A stretch of DNA of 48,744 nucleotides, taken from positions 147,324 through 196,067 of the forward strand of contig UBQW01000013.1 of assembly GCA_900467745.1 (NCBI GenBank), given 5' to 3'. The position numbers and the translations under genes were made by a program. This DNA comes from Hyphomicrobiales bacterium. GTDB taxonomy: Bacteria > Pseudomonadota > Alphaproteobacteria > Rhizobiales > Rhizobiaceae. A model generated the notes under the pieces. The model ran no database searches. It saw nothing but the letters and a program-made list of their open reading frames with translations, and was not told where the DNA came from. Of this stretch, positions 19,701-29,192 are shown in pieces. Every line of letters starts with the position of its first letter. Within the stretch, counting starts at the first letter, position 1.

Positions 19701-20200
19701 GGCCCACCGCCGACCGAATCACGCGACGAGAGAAGCACGAAGCGCGGCACGGTGAAGGATGCGGTCTGGAAATTGCCGCGTCCGGCGAGATAATGCACCA
19801 CATCGTCGACGCGCGAGGATTTCAGCCGCGCCAGCGTCACATGCGGAGTGAACTTGCGCGGATCAGGAGAAAGGCCGATCCGCTGGCAGATCCGCTCGAT
19901 TTCGGCCTGCAGGGCATACATTTCGGGATTTTGCGTCACGCCGGCCCAGACCGAATGCGGCTTCTTGGAACCGAAAGCGCCGATACCGTCGAGCTTGATC
20001 TGGAATTCCGGCCTGTCGATGCGGTCGAGCCGGTCGACGATCTCGTCGGCCGTGCGATTATCGACATCGCCGATAAAACGCAGGGTGATGTGGTAATTTT
20101 CCACATCGATCCATCGGGCGCCAGGGAGACCACCGCGCAACAATGACAGGCTCATCGCCGCATTGCGCGGAATTTCGAGGGCGGTAAACAGTCTCGGCAT
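19607..20200 (-). CDS. thpR: RNA 2',3'-cyclic phosphodiesterase (ThpR/LigT family)
   Basis: A 197-residue 2H phosphoesterase that opens 2',3'-cyclic phosphates of RNA. Both HxT motifs are present: His-Ile-Thr in YHITLRFIGD and His-Val-Thr in FTPHVTLARLK. The start at ATG 20200, MPRLFTALEIP, is the family-typical N-terminus; the frame is open upstream to 20245. The 3' end overlaps the convergent phosphatase gene by 94 bases; the overlapping C-terminal part is beyond the catalytic core. Confidence 0.92.
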   Translation of the reverse strand: MPRLFTALEIPRNAAMSLSLLRGGLPGARWIDVENYHITLRFIGDVDNRTADEIVDRLDRIDRPEFQIKLDGIGAFGSKKPHSVWAGVTQNPEMYALQAEIERICQRIGLSPDPRKFTPHVTLARLKSSRVDDVVHYLAGRGNFQTASFTVPRFVLLSSRDSVGGGPYLTEEVFPLREALSAPSVDNSFLQPAKSLA

Positions 20201-20268
20201 AACGAGCACTCCCCGAATCTTTTGCAGGTGCTCACACGGAATCACGCATTGATCACGTGCGCAAGTCC

Positions 20269-20913
20269 CTAATTCTTCACAGTCGGCAACGTTCCAATGA
20301 ATTGTGTGATTGCCGGTTCCATCTTTTGAACCATGGTATCCACGCCTTTGGAATTGGGGTGCATACCGTCTTCCAGCTTCAACGACGCATCGAGAACGAC
20401 GCCATCAAGGAAGAACGGATAGAGCGTAAGCCCATGTTTTTTGGCGAGTTTCTCGTAGATCGGGTTGAACCGCGAGGCGTAGTCGCCGCCCATGTTCGGC
20501 GGCGCCATCATGCCGGCGAGAAAGACCGCGATGCCGCGTTCCTTGAGCCGGGTAATCATTTGGTCGAGGTTCTTCTCACTTTGTTCGGGCGCGATCCCGC
20601 GCAGCGCGTCGTTGGCGCCAAGCTCCAGAATGACCCCATCAGTGCCATCCGGCACCGACCAGTCGATGCGCGAAAGCCCGCCTGTCGTGGTGTCGCCGGA
20701 GACGCCTGCGTTCGCTACCATAACATCGAGGCCTTTGGCCTTCAGCGCCGCCTGCAGCTTCTCGGGAAAGCCGTCGCCGGGCGGCAATTGATATCCCGCC
20801 ATCAGGCTGTCGCCGAAGCCGACGAGATTGATCGTGCGCGCCTGCGCTGAAACCGAAAGCATCATCGAAAAGACGATGACAGCGATGTGAAGACCCGCAA
20901 CTTTAAATCTCAT
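20269..20913 (-). CDS. tesA: Arylesterase / lysophospholipase L1-type SGNH hydrolase
   Basis: A 214-residue periplasmic hydrolase of fatty acyl (thio)esters. It has a signal peptide (to about residue 25), the nucleophile Ser36 in GFGDSLMAGY, the block Gly of NAGVSGDTTTGG, Asn in LGANDALRG and the Asp-His pair in LEDGMHPNSKG, completing the SGNH set. It is divergent from a YbbA/YbbP-type ABC pair; the same tesA-ybbA-ybbP neighbourhood exists in E. coli, suggesting linked roles in envelope lipid or lipoprotein handling. Confidence 0.93.
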   Translation of the reverse strand: MRFKVAGLHIAVIVFSMMLSVSAQARTINLVGFGDSLMAGYQLPPGDGFPEKLQAALKAKGLDVMVANAGVSGDTTTGGLSRIDWSVPDGTDGVILELGANDALRGIAPEQSEKNLDQMITRLKERGIAVFLAGMMAPPNMGGDYASRFNPIYEKLAKKHGLTLYPFFLDGVVLDASLKLEDGMHPNSKGVDTMVQKMEPAITQFIGTLPTVKN

Positions 20914-20969
20914 TCCATTGTCCCTAAATTGGCGGCAGCTGGGCTTTCATATAGGTAGGGCATTTACCG

Positions 20970-21677
20970 TTGGCAAAAACCATCATCGATCTGAAACGGG
21001 CCGATCTGACGCTCGGCAGTGCCGCCGCCTCCGTGCATGTGCTGAAGGGCATAGACCTTGAGATCGCAGCCGGTGAATCGGTCGGCATCGTCGGCCCGTC
21101 CGGCTCAGGCAAGTCGACGCTGCTGATGGTGCTTGCCGGGCTCGAGCGGCTGGACAGCGGCGAGATCAACATCAACGAGGCCCCCCTCCACACGATGAGC
21201 GAGGATCAGGTCGCCGATTTCCGTGGCCGCAACATCGGTATCGTCTTCCAGTCCTTCCACCTGATCGCCAACATGACGGCGCTTGAAAACGTTGCCGTGC
21301 CGCTTGAGCTCGCCAATGTCGCCAACCCCTTCGAGATCGCTCGTCGCGAGCTGAAATCCGTCGGCCTCGGCGACCGGCTGAACCACTATCCCGGCCAGCT
21401 TTCCGGAGGCGAGCAGCAGCGCGTGGCGATCGCTCGCGCGCTTGCGCCATCGCCGGCGCTCCTGATCGCCGACGAACCAACTGGCAATCTCGACACCGAC
21501 ACCGGCCGCCAGATCGCCGACCTTCTGTTTTCCAAGCAGGCCGAGCGCGGCATGACGCTGGTGCTCGTGACCCACGACAACGCGCTCGCCAAGCGCTGCT
21601 CGCGCCAGATCCGCGTCCGCTCCGGCAAGATAGAAGGCGATAGCGCCGCGATTGAAGCCGAAGTGGCCATTGCATGA
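20970..21677 (+). CDS. ybbA: ABC transporter ATP-binding protein, YbbA/LolD type
   Basis: A 235-residue ATPase of the MacB/LolD class. It has Walker [10 protein letters not shown], signature [16 protein letters not shown] and Walker [14 protein letters not shown]. It works with the large permease encoded immediately downstream (ATGA overlap, 21674-21677), probably as a mechanotransmission-type complex at the inner membrane rather than a classical importer. Translation starts at a TTG (20970); AGGTAGGG lies about nine bases upstream. Confidence 0.93.
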   Translation: MAKTIIDLKRADLTLGSAAASVHVLKGIDLEIAAGESVGIVGPSGSGKSTLLMVLAGLERLDSGEININEAPLHTMSEDQVADFRGRNIGIVFQSFHLIANMTALENVAVPLELANVANPFEIARRELKSVGLGDRLNHYPGQLSGGEQQRVAIARALAPSPALLIADEPTGNLDTDTGRQIADLLFSKQAERGMTLVLVTHDNALAKRCSRQIRVRSGKIEGDSAAIEAEVAIA

Positions 21678-24217
21678 CGCTGATCACCCCGCGTATCGCG
21701 CTCGCCTTCCGTCTTGCCCTTCGTGAGCTGCGCGGCGGCCTCAGAGGCTTCTACATCTTCCTCGCCTGCATCGCGCTCGGCACCGGCGCGATTGCCGCGG
21801 TCAATTCGGTCTCGCAGTCGATCACCGACACGATTGCCACGCGCGGCCAGGAGATTCTGGCCGGCGACGTCCGCTTCGAGCTCAACAACCGCGAGGCGGC
21901 CGCCAACGAGCTGGATTTCCTGCGCTCGCTCGGCAAGGTCTCGGTCTCGACCGGCCTGCGCTCCATGGCCCGCAAACCTGACGGATCGGATCAGGCACTG
22001 GTCGAGGTCAAGGCCGTTGACGACGCCTATCCGCTCTACGGCAGCTTCGAGGCCGAGCCCAACTATCCGCTGCATACGCTTCTTGCCGATCAGGATGGCA
22101 CCTATGGTGCGCTGGCCGCGCCGCTGCTTCTGGAACGCCTCGGCCTCAAGATCGGCGACGAGCTGTTGCTCGGCAATGTCATCGTCAACATCACCGGCAC
22201 GGTGAAGACCGAGCCGGACGCGGTCTCGGAAGGCTTCGGCTTCGCGCCGCGGCTGATGGTGAGCCGTCAGGCGCTGCAGGCCTCGGGCCTGATCCAGACC
22301 GGCAGCCTTGTCGAGCACAGCTACAAGGTCAGGCTGAACGACCGGTCGGACATGGCAGGCATCCGCGACCGCGCCACCAAGGATTTCCCCTCGGCCGGCT
22401 GGTCGATCCGCACAAGCGACCGCGCCGCGCCTTCGCTCACCGAAAACATCGAGCGTTTCTCGCAGTTCCTGACACTGGTCGGCCTGACCGCGCTGATCGT
22501 CGGCGGCGTCGGCGTGGCGAATGCCGTGCGCGCCTTCCTCGATGCCAAGCGCACGACGATCGCCACCTTCAAGTGCCTGGGCGCGCCGGCCTCGACCGTT
22601 GTCCTCATCTATCTCTTCCAGATCGGCCTTATCGCGCTTGGCGGCATCGCCATCGGCCTCGTCATCGGTGCGGCCGCACCCATTCTGGCGGCCCAGTTTC
22701 TGGCGCAGTTCCTGCCGGTCTCGACCGCGCCGACGCTTTATCCGGTGGCGCTTTCGCTCGCCGTCCTCTTCGGCGTGCTGACGACGCTCGCCTTCGCCAT
22801 CATGCCACTCGGCCATGCCCGCGAAGTGCCGCCGACGGCGCTGTTTCGCGAGCAGGGCTTCGAGGCCCGCCGCCTGCCTTCCTGGCCCTATATCCTGATG
22901 GCCGCCGTCTTCCTGGCAGCACTTGCTGGCCTTGCGGTGGCGACCGCCCATGATCGCTTCATCGCGATCGTCTTCATCGGCGCCATCGCCTTTGCTTTCG
23001 TCGTCCTGCGCCTGGTCGCCGCCGGCATTGCCTGGCTTGCCCGCCGCAGCCCGCGCGTCAATTCGCCGGCTCTCAGGCTTGCGATCGGCAACATCCACCG
23101 CCCCGGCGCGCTCACCCCCTCGGTCGTGCTCTCGCTCGGCCTCGGCCTGGCGTTGCTCGTCACCCTGACGCTGATCGACGGCAATCTGCGCCAGCAGCTC
23201 ACCGGCCGCATGGCCGATGGCGCGCCCAACTTTTTCTTCGTCGATATCCAGGGCACCGAGCTCGACGGCTTCCGCAATCTGGTGAAGACCGATGCGCCCG
23301 AGGGCAAGCTTGTCGAGGTGCCGATGCTGCGCGGACGCATCCTTGCCTTCAACGGCGAGGACGTGACCAAGCGCAAGGTGCCGCCATCGGGCCAGTGGGT
23401 GCTGCGCGGCGATCGCGGCATCACCTACTCCGAAACGCTTCCCGAAAACGCGGTCCTCACCGAGGGCACATGGTGGGACAAGGATTACAGCGGCGAGCCG
23501 CTGGTCTCGTTTTCGGCGGAAGAAGCCGGCGAACTCGGCCTCAAGGTCGGCGATACCGTCACCGTCAACGTGCTCGGCCGCAACATGACGGCGAAGATCG
23601 CCAATCTGCGCAAGGTGCAGTGGGAGAGCCTGTCGATCAACTTCGTCATGGTCTTCTCGCCCAACACCTTCAAGGGCGCCCCGCACGCCTGGCTGGCAAC
23701 GCTCACCGATCCCTCGGCGACATCCTCGCAGGAAGCCGCGATCCTGAAATCGGTCACGAACACCTATCCGACGATCACGAGCGTGCGCGTCAAGGATGCG
23801 ATCGATATCGTCAATTCGCTGGTGGCGCAGCTGGCGACTGCGATCCGCGCCGCGGCCTCCGTCGCCCTCATCGCCTCGGTGCTGGTGCTCGCGGGCGCCC
23901 TTGCCGCCGGCAACCGCGCCCGCACCCATGATGCCGTGGTGCTGAAGACGCTTGGCGCCACGAGGCGGATGCTGATGCGGGCCTTCTGCTACGAGTATCT
24001 GATCCTCGGGCTCGCGACCGCTGTCTTCGCGCTGCTCTCGGGCGGTGTCGCGGCCTGGTTCATCGTCGCCCGCATCATGAAGATCCCCTCGCAGTTCTTG
24101 CCCGACGTCGCCGGCATGACGATCGTCATGGCCTTGGTGCTGACCGTCGGCATCGGTCTGATCGGCACATGGCGCATTCTCGGCCAGAAGGCGGCACCCG
24201 TTTTGCGCGAGCTCTGA
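21674..24217 (+). CDS. ybbP: ABC transporter permease, YbbP type (FtsX-like, double)
   Basis: An 847-residue membrane protein. It has one N-terminal helix, a periplasmic domain, three FtsX-type helices (about residues 265-375), a central pair of helices, a second periplasmic region and a C-terminal FtsX block (about 720-840). This is the duplicated FtsX layout of YbbP/COG3127. It should pair with the ATPase to extract or transfer envelope substrates; the substrate is unknown. It is translationally coupled to the ATPase gene. Confidence 0.92.
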   Translation: MTLITPRIALAFRLALRELRGGLRGFYIFLACIALGTGAIAAVNSVSQSITDTIATRGQEILAGDVRFELNNREAAANELDFLRSLGKVSVSTGLRSMARKPDGSDQALVEVKAVDDAYPLYGSFEAEPNYPLHTLLADQDGTYGALAAPLLLERLGLKIGDELLLGNVIVNITGTVKTEPDAVSEGFGFAPRLMVSRQALQASGLIQTGSLVEHSYKVRLNDRSDMAGIRDRATKDFPSAGWSIRTSDRAAPSLTENIERFSQFLTLVGLTALIVGGVGVANAVRAFLDAKRTTIATFKCLGAPASTVVLIYLFQIGLIALGGIAIGLVIGAAAPILAAQFLAQFLPVSTAPTLYPVALSLAVLFGVLTTLAFAIMPLGHAREVPPTALFREQGFEARRLPSWPYILMAAVFLAALAGLAVATAHDRFIAIVFIGAIAFAFVVLRLVAAGIAWLARRSPRVNSPALRLAIGNIHRPGALTPSVVLSLGLGLALLVTLTLIDGNLRQQLTGRMADGAPNFFFVDIQGTELDGFRNLVKTDAPEGKLVEVPMLRGRILAFNGEDVTKRKVPPSGQWVLRGDRGITYSETLPENAVLTEGTWWDKDYSGEPLVSFSAEEAGELGLKVGDTVTVNVLGRNMTAKIANLRKVQWESLSINFVMVFSPNTFKGAPHAWLATLTDPSATSSQEAAILKSVTNTYPTITSVRVKDAIDIVNSLVAQLATAIRAAASVALIASVLVLAGALAAGNRARTHDAVVLKTLGATRRMLMRAFCYEYLILGLATAVFALLSGGVAAWFIVARIMKIPSQFLPDVAGMTIVMALVLTVGIGLIGTWRILGQKAAPVLREL

Positions 24218-24396
24218 GCGGCCGGGTTGAAATAATTCCGGCACCTTACGGCGATTTAACCCGATCGCGGGTTGCAAGGCTCTTGTTTGCAAAGGGCGAA
24301 AGGCTCATATTATCCGCAGGCATGCTGAAGCTCCGCAGCGGCGCCCGGGCAAGAAAACCCGACACCGTGTTCATTCGGAGCTGACAAGAGGAAATC

Positions 24397-25134
24397 ATGG
24401 CTGACCTAAGAAATTACCAGGGCCGCGTTCAGAGCGGTGTGCAGACCGGCGAGATCGATCAGGGCCTTCGCAGCTATATGCTGAAGGTTTACAACCTGAT
24501 GGCTATCGGCCTGGCGATCACCGGCCTGGCCGCCTATTTCGCATTTACATTCGCCGTATCCGACGGCCAGCTGACCGCATTCGGCGCCGCGATCTACACC
24601 AGCCCGCTGAAGTGGGTGGTGATCTTCGCTCCGCTGGCGCTGGTCTTTTTCCTGAGCTTCAGGATCAATTCGATGAGCGTATCGGCCGCGCAGACGACCT
24701 TCGCGGTCTATGCAGCGCTTGTCGGCCTGTCGCTGTCGTCGATCTTCCTGATCTACACCGGCCAGAGCGTCGTGCAGACCTTCTTCGTGACGGCCGCCTC
24801 GTTCGGCGCGCTCTCGCTCTACGGCTACACGACCCGTCGTGACCTCTCGGCCATGGGCTCGTTCCTGATGATGGGTCTGTTCGGCCTGATCATCGCCTCG
24901 ATCGTCAACATCTTCCTGGCCTCCTCGGCCATGCAGTTCGCGATCTCGGTGATCGGCGTGCTGATCTTCGCGGGCCTGACCGCCTACGATACGCAGCGCA
25001 TCAAGGAAATGTACTACGCCGCCGACGACGCCACCATGGCCGGCCGCAAGGCGATCATGGGCGCGCTGACGCTCTACCTCGACTTCATCAACCTCTTCAT
25101 GTTCCTGCTGCAGTTCATGGGCAACCGCAAGTAA
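24397..25134 (+). CDS. Bax inhibitor-1 / YccA family membrane protein
   Basis: A 245-residue inner-membrane protein with seven predicted helices and the BI-1 signatures GLIIASIVNIFL and AYDTQRIKEMYY; the C-terminal Asp-rich loop and last helix match the TMBIM family, which includes pH-dependent Ca2+ leak channels and the FtsH modulator YccA. The role in this organism is unknown. AGAGGAA lies just before ATG 24397, and a terminator follows, so the gene is a single unit. Confidence 0.93.
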   Translation: MADLRNYQGRVQSGVQTGEIDQGLRSYMLKVYNLMAIGLAITGLAAYFAFTFAVSDGQLTAFGAAIYTSPLKWVVIFAPLALVFFLSFRINSMSVSAAQTTFAVYAALVGLSLSSIFLIYTGQSVVQTFFVTAASFGALSLYGYTTRRDLSAMGSFLMMGLFGLIIASIVNIFLASSAMQFAISVIGVLIFAGLTAYDTQRIKEMYYAADDATMAGRKAIMGALTLYLDFINLFMFLLQFMGNRK

Positions 25135-25198
25135 GACGAAGAGCGAGAGAGGGCGACGCTGTCGCCCTTGATCCAGACGACAAGTTCGAGACGATCAG

Positions 25199-25235
25199 AA
25201 CCGCTTGCAGCAGGAATGTTGCAGGCGGTTTTTCT
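25199..25235 (+). terminator. Rho-independent terminator of the BI-1 family gene
   Basis: An 11-bp stem with one G-T pair (25199-25209 with 25220-25230) followed by a T-rich tail TTTCTTT. A smaller perfect 7-bp hairpin at 25151-25167 precedes it without a T-run. Confidence 0.85.
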
Positions 25236-25274
25236 TTGGCTGATGGCCTTATGGCCTGAACCTCAGGGCCTTGC

Positions 25275-25745
25275 TTAATTGCCGGCGAAATCGACCGACG
25301 AGATGTCGACCGACCATTCGAAATCAGCAGGTGCGGGACGGCCCGGCAGAGTGTCCAGCCCCCTGTAGCGATTGAGCGCCCAGCAGCTGCCGTACTCACT
25401 ATGCGGCGCGATGATCTTGTCGCTGCTGAAATAATCCGAATAGACCTCGCCGCTGAACCCCGGCCGTTTGGCAATCAGCCGGAAGCGCACGATGTTGACC
25501 TGCCGGTCGGAGACATTCGACAGCTCGACGAAAACCGGCTTGTCCGGGTCCTGGCAACCGCTGGTTCCGCTGCTCGTGCCGGACACCAGGCTTGCGGAGT
25601 TCAGGCGGTCGGACTGCTGAAAGTAGAGATAGAGACCAACGGCAGCGCCGACGCAGGCAAGGGAAGCAACGACGATCAGCGTGTGGCGGGGAAACAGCAG
25701 GAAGCAGACCAAGACGATCGGGACCGCGATTACCATGAAAATCAT
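25275..25745 (-). CDS. Small membrane protein of unknown function
   Basis: A 156-residue protein not recognised by family. Two hydrophobic segments at about residues 2-18 and 21-42 are followed by a 110-residue soluble part. That part looks beta-rich (PVFVELSNVSDRQVNIVRFRLIAK) and has Cys residues in GCQDPDKP and GSCWALNRY that could form a disulfide if exported. GGAG is about eight bases upstream of the ATG. Neighbours on both sides have their own signals, so context gives no function. Confidence 0.75.
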   Translation of the reverse strand: MIFMVIAVPIVLVCFLLFPRHTLIVVASLACVGAAVGLYLYFQQSDRLNSASLVSGTSSGTSGCQDPDKPVFVELSNVSDRQVNIVRFRLIAKRPGFSGEVYSDYFSSDKIIAPHSEYGSCWALNRYRGLDTLPGRPAPADFEWSVDISSVDFAGN

Positions 25746-25882
25746 TAGGTCTGCTCCATTTCACTTCTGAGCTAAAGCAGCCAGCCGCAAGAGGCAAGGC
25801 TTTGCCAACGCCGAAGTTGCAAAGCTGCTCGGAGGGGCGGCCACTACACTTTCCGCGGTCCTTCGGCTCACGGCCTTGCCTC

Positions 25883-27103
25883 TCACTCCCCCAGGCTGGA
25901 ATGCGACACCCTCGCGGCGCGGCGGGTGGCGTTCACGAACCAGAGGTAGCTGAGGATCGCGATCAGGGCCATGGTGGGGATGATGGTGCCGAAGGCTGTA
26001 AGCGGCGCGCCGATCAGGGAGGCGATTAGGCCGCCGGTGAAGCCGCCGCCCATCTGGATGAAGCCCATCATCGCCGAGGCGGAGCCGGCGATGTGCGGGA
26101 AGGGGTAGAGGCCCGAGGTCGTCATGTGCGGGGTGAGGAACGCCAGGCCGAAGGCCAGAAAGGCCACCGGGCCCATGATCGAGAGGTAGCTCGGTGTCAC
26201 GAGTGCCACCGAGAGCGCGATCATGATGCCGGAGAGGCCGAGCAGGCCGAGACCTGTTCGCACCGAGCCATCGCCGCCGAGCCTTGCCGAGGTCATGCGG
26301 AGGACGACCGAGCCTGCGAAATAGGAGCCGGATTGCATCAGCATGCCGAGGCCGAAGGCCGTGGGCGAGAGCCCGACCACCTTGATCAGGATGAAGGGCA
26401 GCATCGTCGCCTGCGCGTAGAGCGCGCCGATCGAGCCGCCCAGCACCAGCGAGGCGGAGATGAAGCGCGGCTCGCGGGCGAGCTCGGCATAGGCTTGTAG
26501 CAGCGGGCCGGGCAAAGCGCGGCGGCGGTCTGGCGTGCTGGTCTCACGCATGAAGACGAGGACCGAGAGGCAGATCATCAGGCCGAAGCCGATCAATAGG
26601 AAGAAGACCGATTGCCAGCCGAAGGCTGCGAGCGCGAGGCCCCCCACGGTCGGCGCGATGGCTGGGCCGATGGCGATCATGATGCCGATCAGGTTCATGA
26701 TCCTGGAGGCGTCGGCGCCGGTGAACTGGTCGCGGACGATGGCGCGCGCCACGGTAATCCCGACCGAGGCGCCGATCCCCTGGATCAGGCGGCCGGCGAG
26801 CAGCCATTCGATGCCGGGCGCAAACGCCGACAACAGGCTTCCCACCATGTAGATGCCGACGAAGATGAGCGTCGCGGCGCGGCGGCCGAAGGCATCCGAC
26901 AGCGGGCCGGCGAGCAGCTGAGCGACCGAGAAGCCGGCGAAATAAAGCGACAGCGTCAGCTTGATCGCCGCATCCGTCGTGTGAAAGGCGCCCACGAGCT
27001 CCGGCATGGCGGGCGTGTAGATCGACATGGAAATCGGGCCGAGGGTGGCAAGCAGCGCGCCGAGCATGCTCGTTCGCCTTGCGCTCATCCGGAATGGGGG
27101 CAT
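25883..27103 (-). CDS. Bcr/CflA family drug:proton antiporter (MFS)
   Basis: A 406-residue major facilitator protein with twelve predicted helices. The sequence YTPAMPELVGAFHTTDAAIKLTLSLYF and the loop GPLSDAFGRR (motif A) are typical of the Bcr/CflA group, and GASVGITVARAIVRD matches the family's helix-5 region. Members export bicyclomycin, chloramphenicol, sulfonamides or cysteine; the substrate is unknown. ATG 27103 is preferred; a later ATG at 27088 is also possible, and the open frame runs back to 27187. A CatB-like acetyltransferase lies just upstream on the same strand. Confidence 0.9.
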   Translation of the reverse strand: MPPFRMSARRTSMLGALLATLGPISMSIYTPAMPELVGAFHTTDAAIKLTLSLYFAGFSVAQLLAGPLSDAFGRRAATLIFVGIYMVGSLLSAFAPGIEWLLAGRLIQGIGASVGITVARAIVRDQFTGADASRIMNLIGIMIAIGPAIAPTVGGLALAAFGWQSVFFLLIGFGLMICLSVLVFMRETSTPDRRRALPGPLLQAYAELAREPRFISASLVLGGSIGALYAQATMLPFILIKVVGLSPTAFGLGMLMQSGSYFAGSVVLRMTSARLGGDGSVRTGLGLLGLSGIMIALSVALVTPSYLSIMGPVAFLAFGLAFLTPHMTTSGLYPFPHIAGSASAMMGFIQMGGGFTGGLIASLIGAPLTAFGTIIPTMALIAILSYLWFVNATRRAARVSHSSLGE

Positions 27104-27244
27104 GCGGGTACTCGATTGGCTGGTGGCGTTACAACGCCTGGAAAGCAGGATTTTATCCTTTCTGACGCAAGGCTCGTTATCGGGCAATGCAAAAATGCCG
27201 AGGCGCGCGAACGGTTGCGGGAGCGCCCCTTCCGGATATTTGCG

Positions 27245-27877
27245 CTATGCCATTTTCAGCGCCGCGAGATCACCGCTTTCAAGCGCAGCCAAGTTCGCTT
27301 CGATCTTGTCCAGAGGCCAGTCCCACCATGCGATCTCAAGCAGTTCATCGATCACCGCCGTAGGGTGTCGCATGCGGATGATCGTTGCCGGGTTGCCGCC
27401 AACGACGGCATAGGGCGGAACGTCACGGGCAACCACCGATCCGGCGGCGACAATGGCGCCGGACCCGATCTTGACACCCGGCATGATGGCCGCGTCATGG
27501 CCTATCCAGACGTCATGCCCGACAACGGTATCCTTCACGGGAAGGTCCTTGTAGCCGAAGGTTTCCGGTTTGAAGATCCGGAACGGGTAGGTGGTGAAAC
27601 CATTCATCGGATGATTGGCCGAGCTGGTGATGAAGTAGCTGCCACGGGCAATCTGCACGAATTTTCCGATGATAAGGCGCTCGCGGACGCCATGCCCGAG
27701 ATAGGGTGCGAGCATGCCGGCGGTGTCCTCCGGTTTGCCCGAGTGGGTGTAATAGCTGTAGTCGCCGATCGCCATGCGCGGATGGTCAATGACGTTCTTC
27801 AGATAGACGGTGTCGCTGTAGATGGTGCCATCCGGCAGCGTGATCGGGTGGACGGCGGTCGCGTCGAGAATGGGCAT
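27245..27877 (-). CDS. CatB/Vat-like xenobiotic acetyltransferase
   Basis: A 210-residue left-handed beta-helix acetyltransferase with hexapeptide repeats (DTVVGHDVWIGHDAAIMPGVKIGSGAIVAAGSVVARDV). The preceding segment SANHPMNGFTTYPF and the C-terminal WWDWPLDKIEANL are characteristic of type B chloramphenicol / streptogramin acetyltransferases. The His in SSANHP corresponds to the family's catalytic region. The natural acceptor is uncertain; many chromosomal homologues are not proven resistance enzymes. ATG 27877 gives the family N-terminus, and the frame is open to 28054. Confidence 0.9.
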   Translation of the reverse strand: MPILDATAVHPITLPDGTIYSDTVYLKNVIDHPRMAIGDYSYYTHSGKPEDTAGMLAPYLGHGVRERLIIGKFVQIARGSYFITSSANHPMNGFTTYPFRIFKPETFGYKDLPVKDTVVGHDVWIGHDAAIMPGVKIGSGAIVAAGSVVARDVPPYAVVGGNPATIIRMRHPTAVIDELLEIAWWDWPLDKIEANLAALESGDLAALKMA

Positions 27878-28088
27878 CGGGAAACAGCTTTCCTCATGAA
27901 ACCAGGGCAAGCAATGGCCAAGGCTAATCCGCGCGATCCGCGAAATCCATTGCGGCGGCGGAACGCGTTCATCAATAGTTTGAATGAGGTTGGGCGGCTT
28001 GCTTCGATGATCACGGTGGGGTTTTCTCGCGCCCGCTTGACGTCCCCGCCACACCGCATAATCTCGGTCTTTTCACGGGGGATTCTTC

Positions 28089-28730
28089 ATGACGCAATCG
28101 CTGCTCGCGGGCGCCTTTCTGGCTGCACTTCTTTACGTGCTCATTCCCGGGCCGGCGTTTCTGGCGCTGCTGGGTATCGGAGCCGGGCAGGGGCGGAAGG
28201 CTGGGGCGCAGTTTGTTTGTGGGCATCTGGTCGGCGATACGCTGTGGGCGTCGCTGGCGCTGGTGGCGATCATCGGCGCCAAGACGATCGGGAGTTTCGT
28301 GTTCGATGCGCTGGGGCTCGCCTGCGGCTTCTATCTCGCCTGGATCGGCTGGAACGCGTTTCGCGCCAAGCCGAAGGGCGAGGGGCAAGCGCTGATGGTT
28401 GTCGAGCGGCCGTTTCGGCGCGGGCTGATCTTCGGTGTTACCAATCCGAAGGGCTATCCGGTGGCGCTGGCGACATTCACGGCGCTGGTGGCGGGCTCGG
28501 CGAGCGCCCTGCAGTTCCAGACGCTGCCGGTGCTGCTTGCCGTGTCGTTCCTCGGCTTCATCGTCGCCGACATGATCCTGATCGCGATTGTCGGCACAGG
28601 CGCCGTGCGGCGCTTCTATCGCGCGCATGAGCGGCTGATCGTGCGCTGCTCGGGCGTGCTGTTCATGGGGTTTGCCGCGCAGGCGCTCCTGCATGCGACG
28701 CCGGGGCTGATGGGGTGGCGCAAGGCCTGA
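28089..28730 (+). CDS. LysE family translocator (second copy)
   Basis: A 213-residue membrane protein of the LysE/RhtB family with about six helices. Its signature is LYVLIPGPAFLALLGIGAGQGRKAG near residues 15-39, with the conserved GVTNPKGYPVALATF in the middle. The exported compound is unknown. A GGGGGATTC stretch lies before the ATG. The nearest neighbour, the CatB-like acetyltransferase, is divergent from it, so it is its own unit. It is only distantly similar to the LysE-type protein at 9198-9839. Confidence 0.9.
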   Translation: MTQSLLAGAFLAALLYVLIPGPAFLALLGIGAGQGRKAGAQFVCGHLVGDTLWASLALVAIIGAKTIGSFVFDALGLACGFYLAWIGWNAFRAKPKGEGQALMVVERPFRRGLIFGVTNPKGYPVALATFTALVAGSASALQFQTLPVLLAVSFLGFIVADMILIAIVGTGAVRRFYRAHERLIVRCSGVLFMGFAAQALLHATPGLMGWRKA

Positions 28731-28760
28731 TCGGCCCGCGCCGACGCAACCGCTATCGCG

Positions 28761-29192
28761 TCAGACGTCGAGGAAGCTGACGACCGATTTCAGGGTCTTT
28801 ACCGTCTCTGGATCGCCGATCGACATGGCGATCTGCAGCTGGTCCTTGTAATAGTCCCTGAAATTGAAGCTGGTGCCGTCGGTGACGTCGGAGAGATCGA
28901 GAATGTTTCCCGAGGGGTCGATGGTGTGCATCGGCAGCGGTTCGGAGATCGCCGCATAGGTGTCCTGGTCGAGCGTGCCGTTGTCGAAATTCTGGCGCGC
29001 ATGGTTGCGCAGGTCGGCAGCGGTAATGGCCGAGAAATCGGGTTGCGCCGAGGTCGCTTCGTCGATCCTGAAGGTCGATGAAGCGCTCGAAACCGAGCTG
29101 AAGGTTTCGGTCAAGCTGTTGTTAAATTGCGAATTATCGGAATATTTCCGGAACGATAAATTCGGCGAAAACCGCAGTGATGTGATTTCCAT
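28761..29192 (-). CDS. Hypothetical protein, no recognised family
   Basis: A 143-residue soluble protein that I do not recognise. It opens with a Ser/Asn-rich stretch (MEITSLRFSPNLSFRKYSDN, then LTETFSSVSSASSTF), continues with a charged helical part (ITAADLRNHARQNFDNGTL) and ends in a predicted helix, DPETVKTLKSVVSFLDV. It has no signal peptide, membrane segment, Cys or catalytic motif. The ATG at 29192 is the probable start; the open frame has one more ATG at 29201. It is divergent from the peptidase gene, with an AT-rich promoter region between. Confidence 0.65.
   Translation of the reverse strand: MEITSLRFSPNLSFRKYSDNSQFNNSLTETFSSVSSASSTFRIDEATSAQPDFSAITAADLRNHARQNFDNGTLDQDTYAAISEPLPMHTIDPSGNILDLSDVTDGTSFNFRDYYKDQLQIAMSIGDPETVKTLKSVVSFLDV

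Noticed and set aside
21386..24292. A 968-residue frame on the minus strand
   Set aside because: It is antisense to the ybbA/ybbP pair, has the Arg/Ala/Gln/Asp-rich make-up of a shadow of GC-rich coding DNA, and shows no family similarity.
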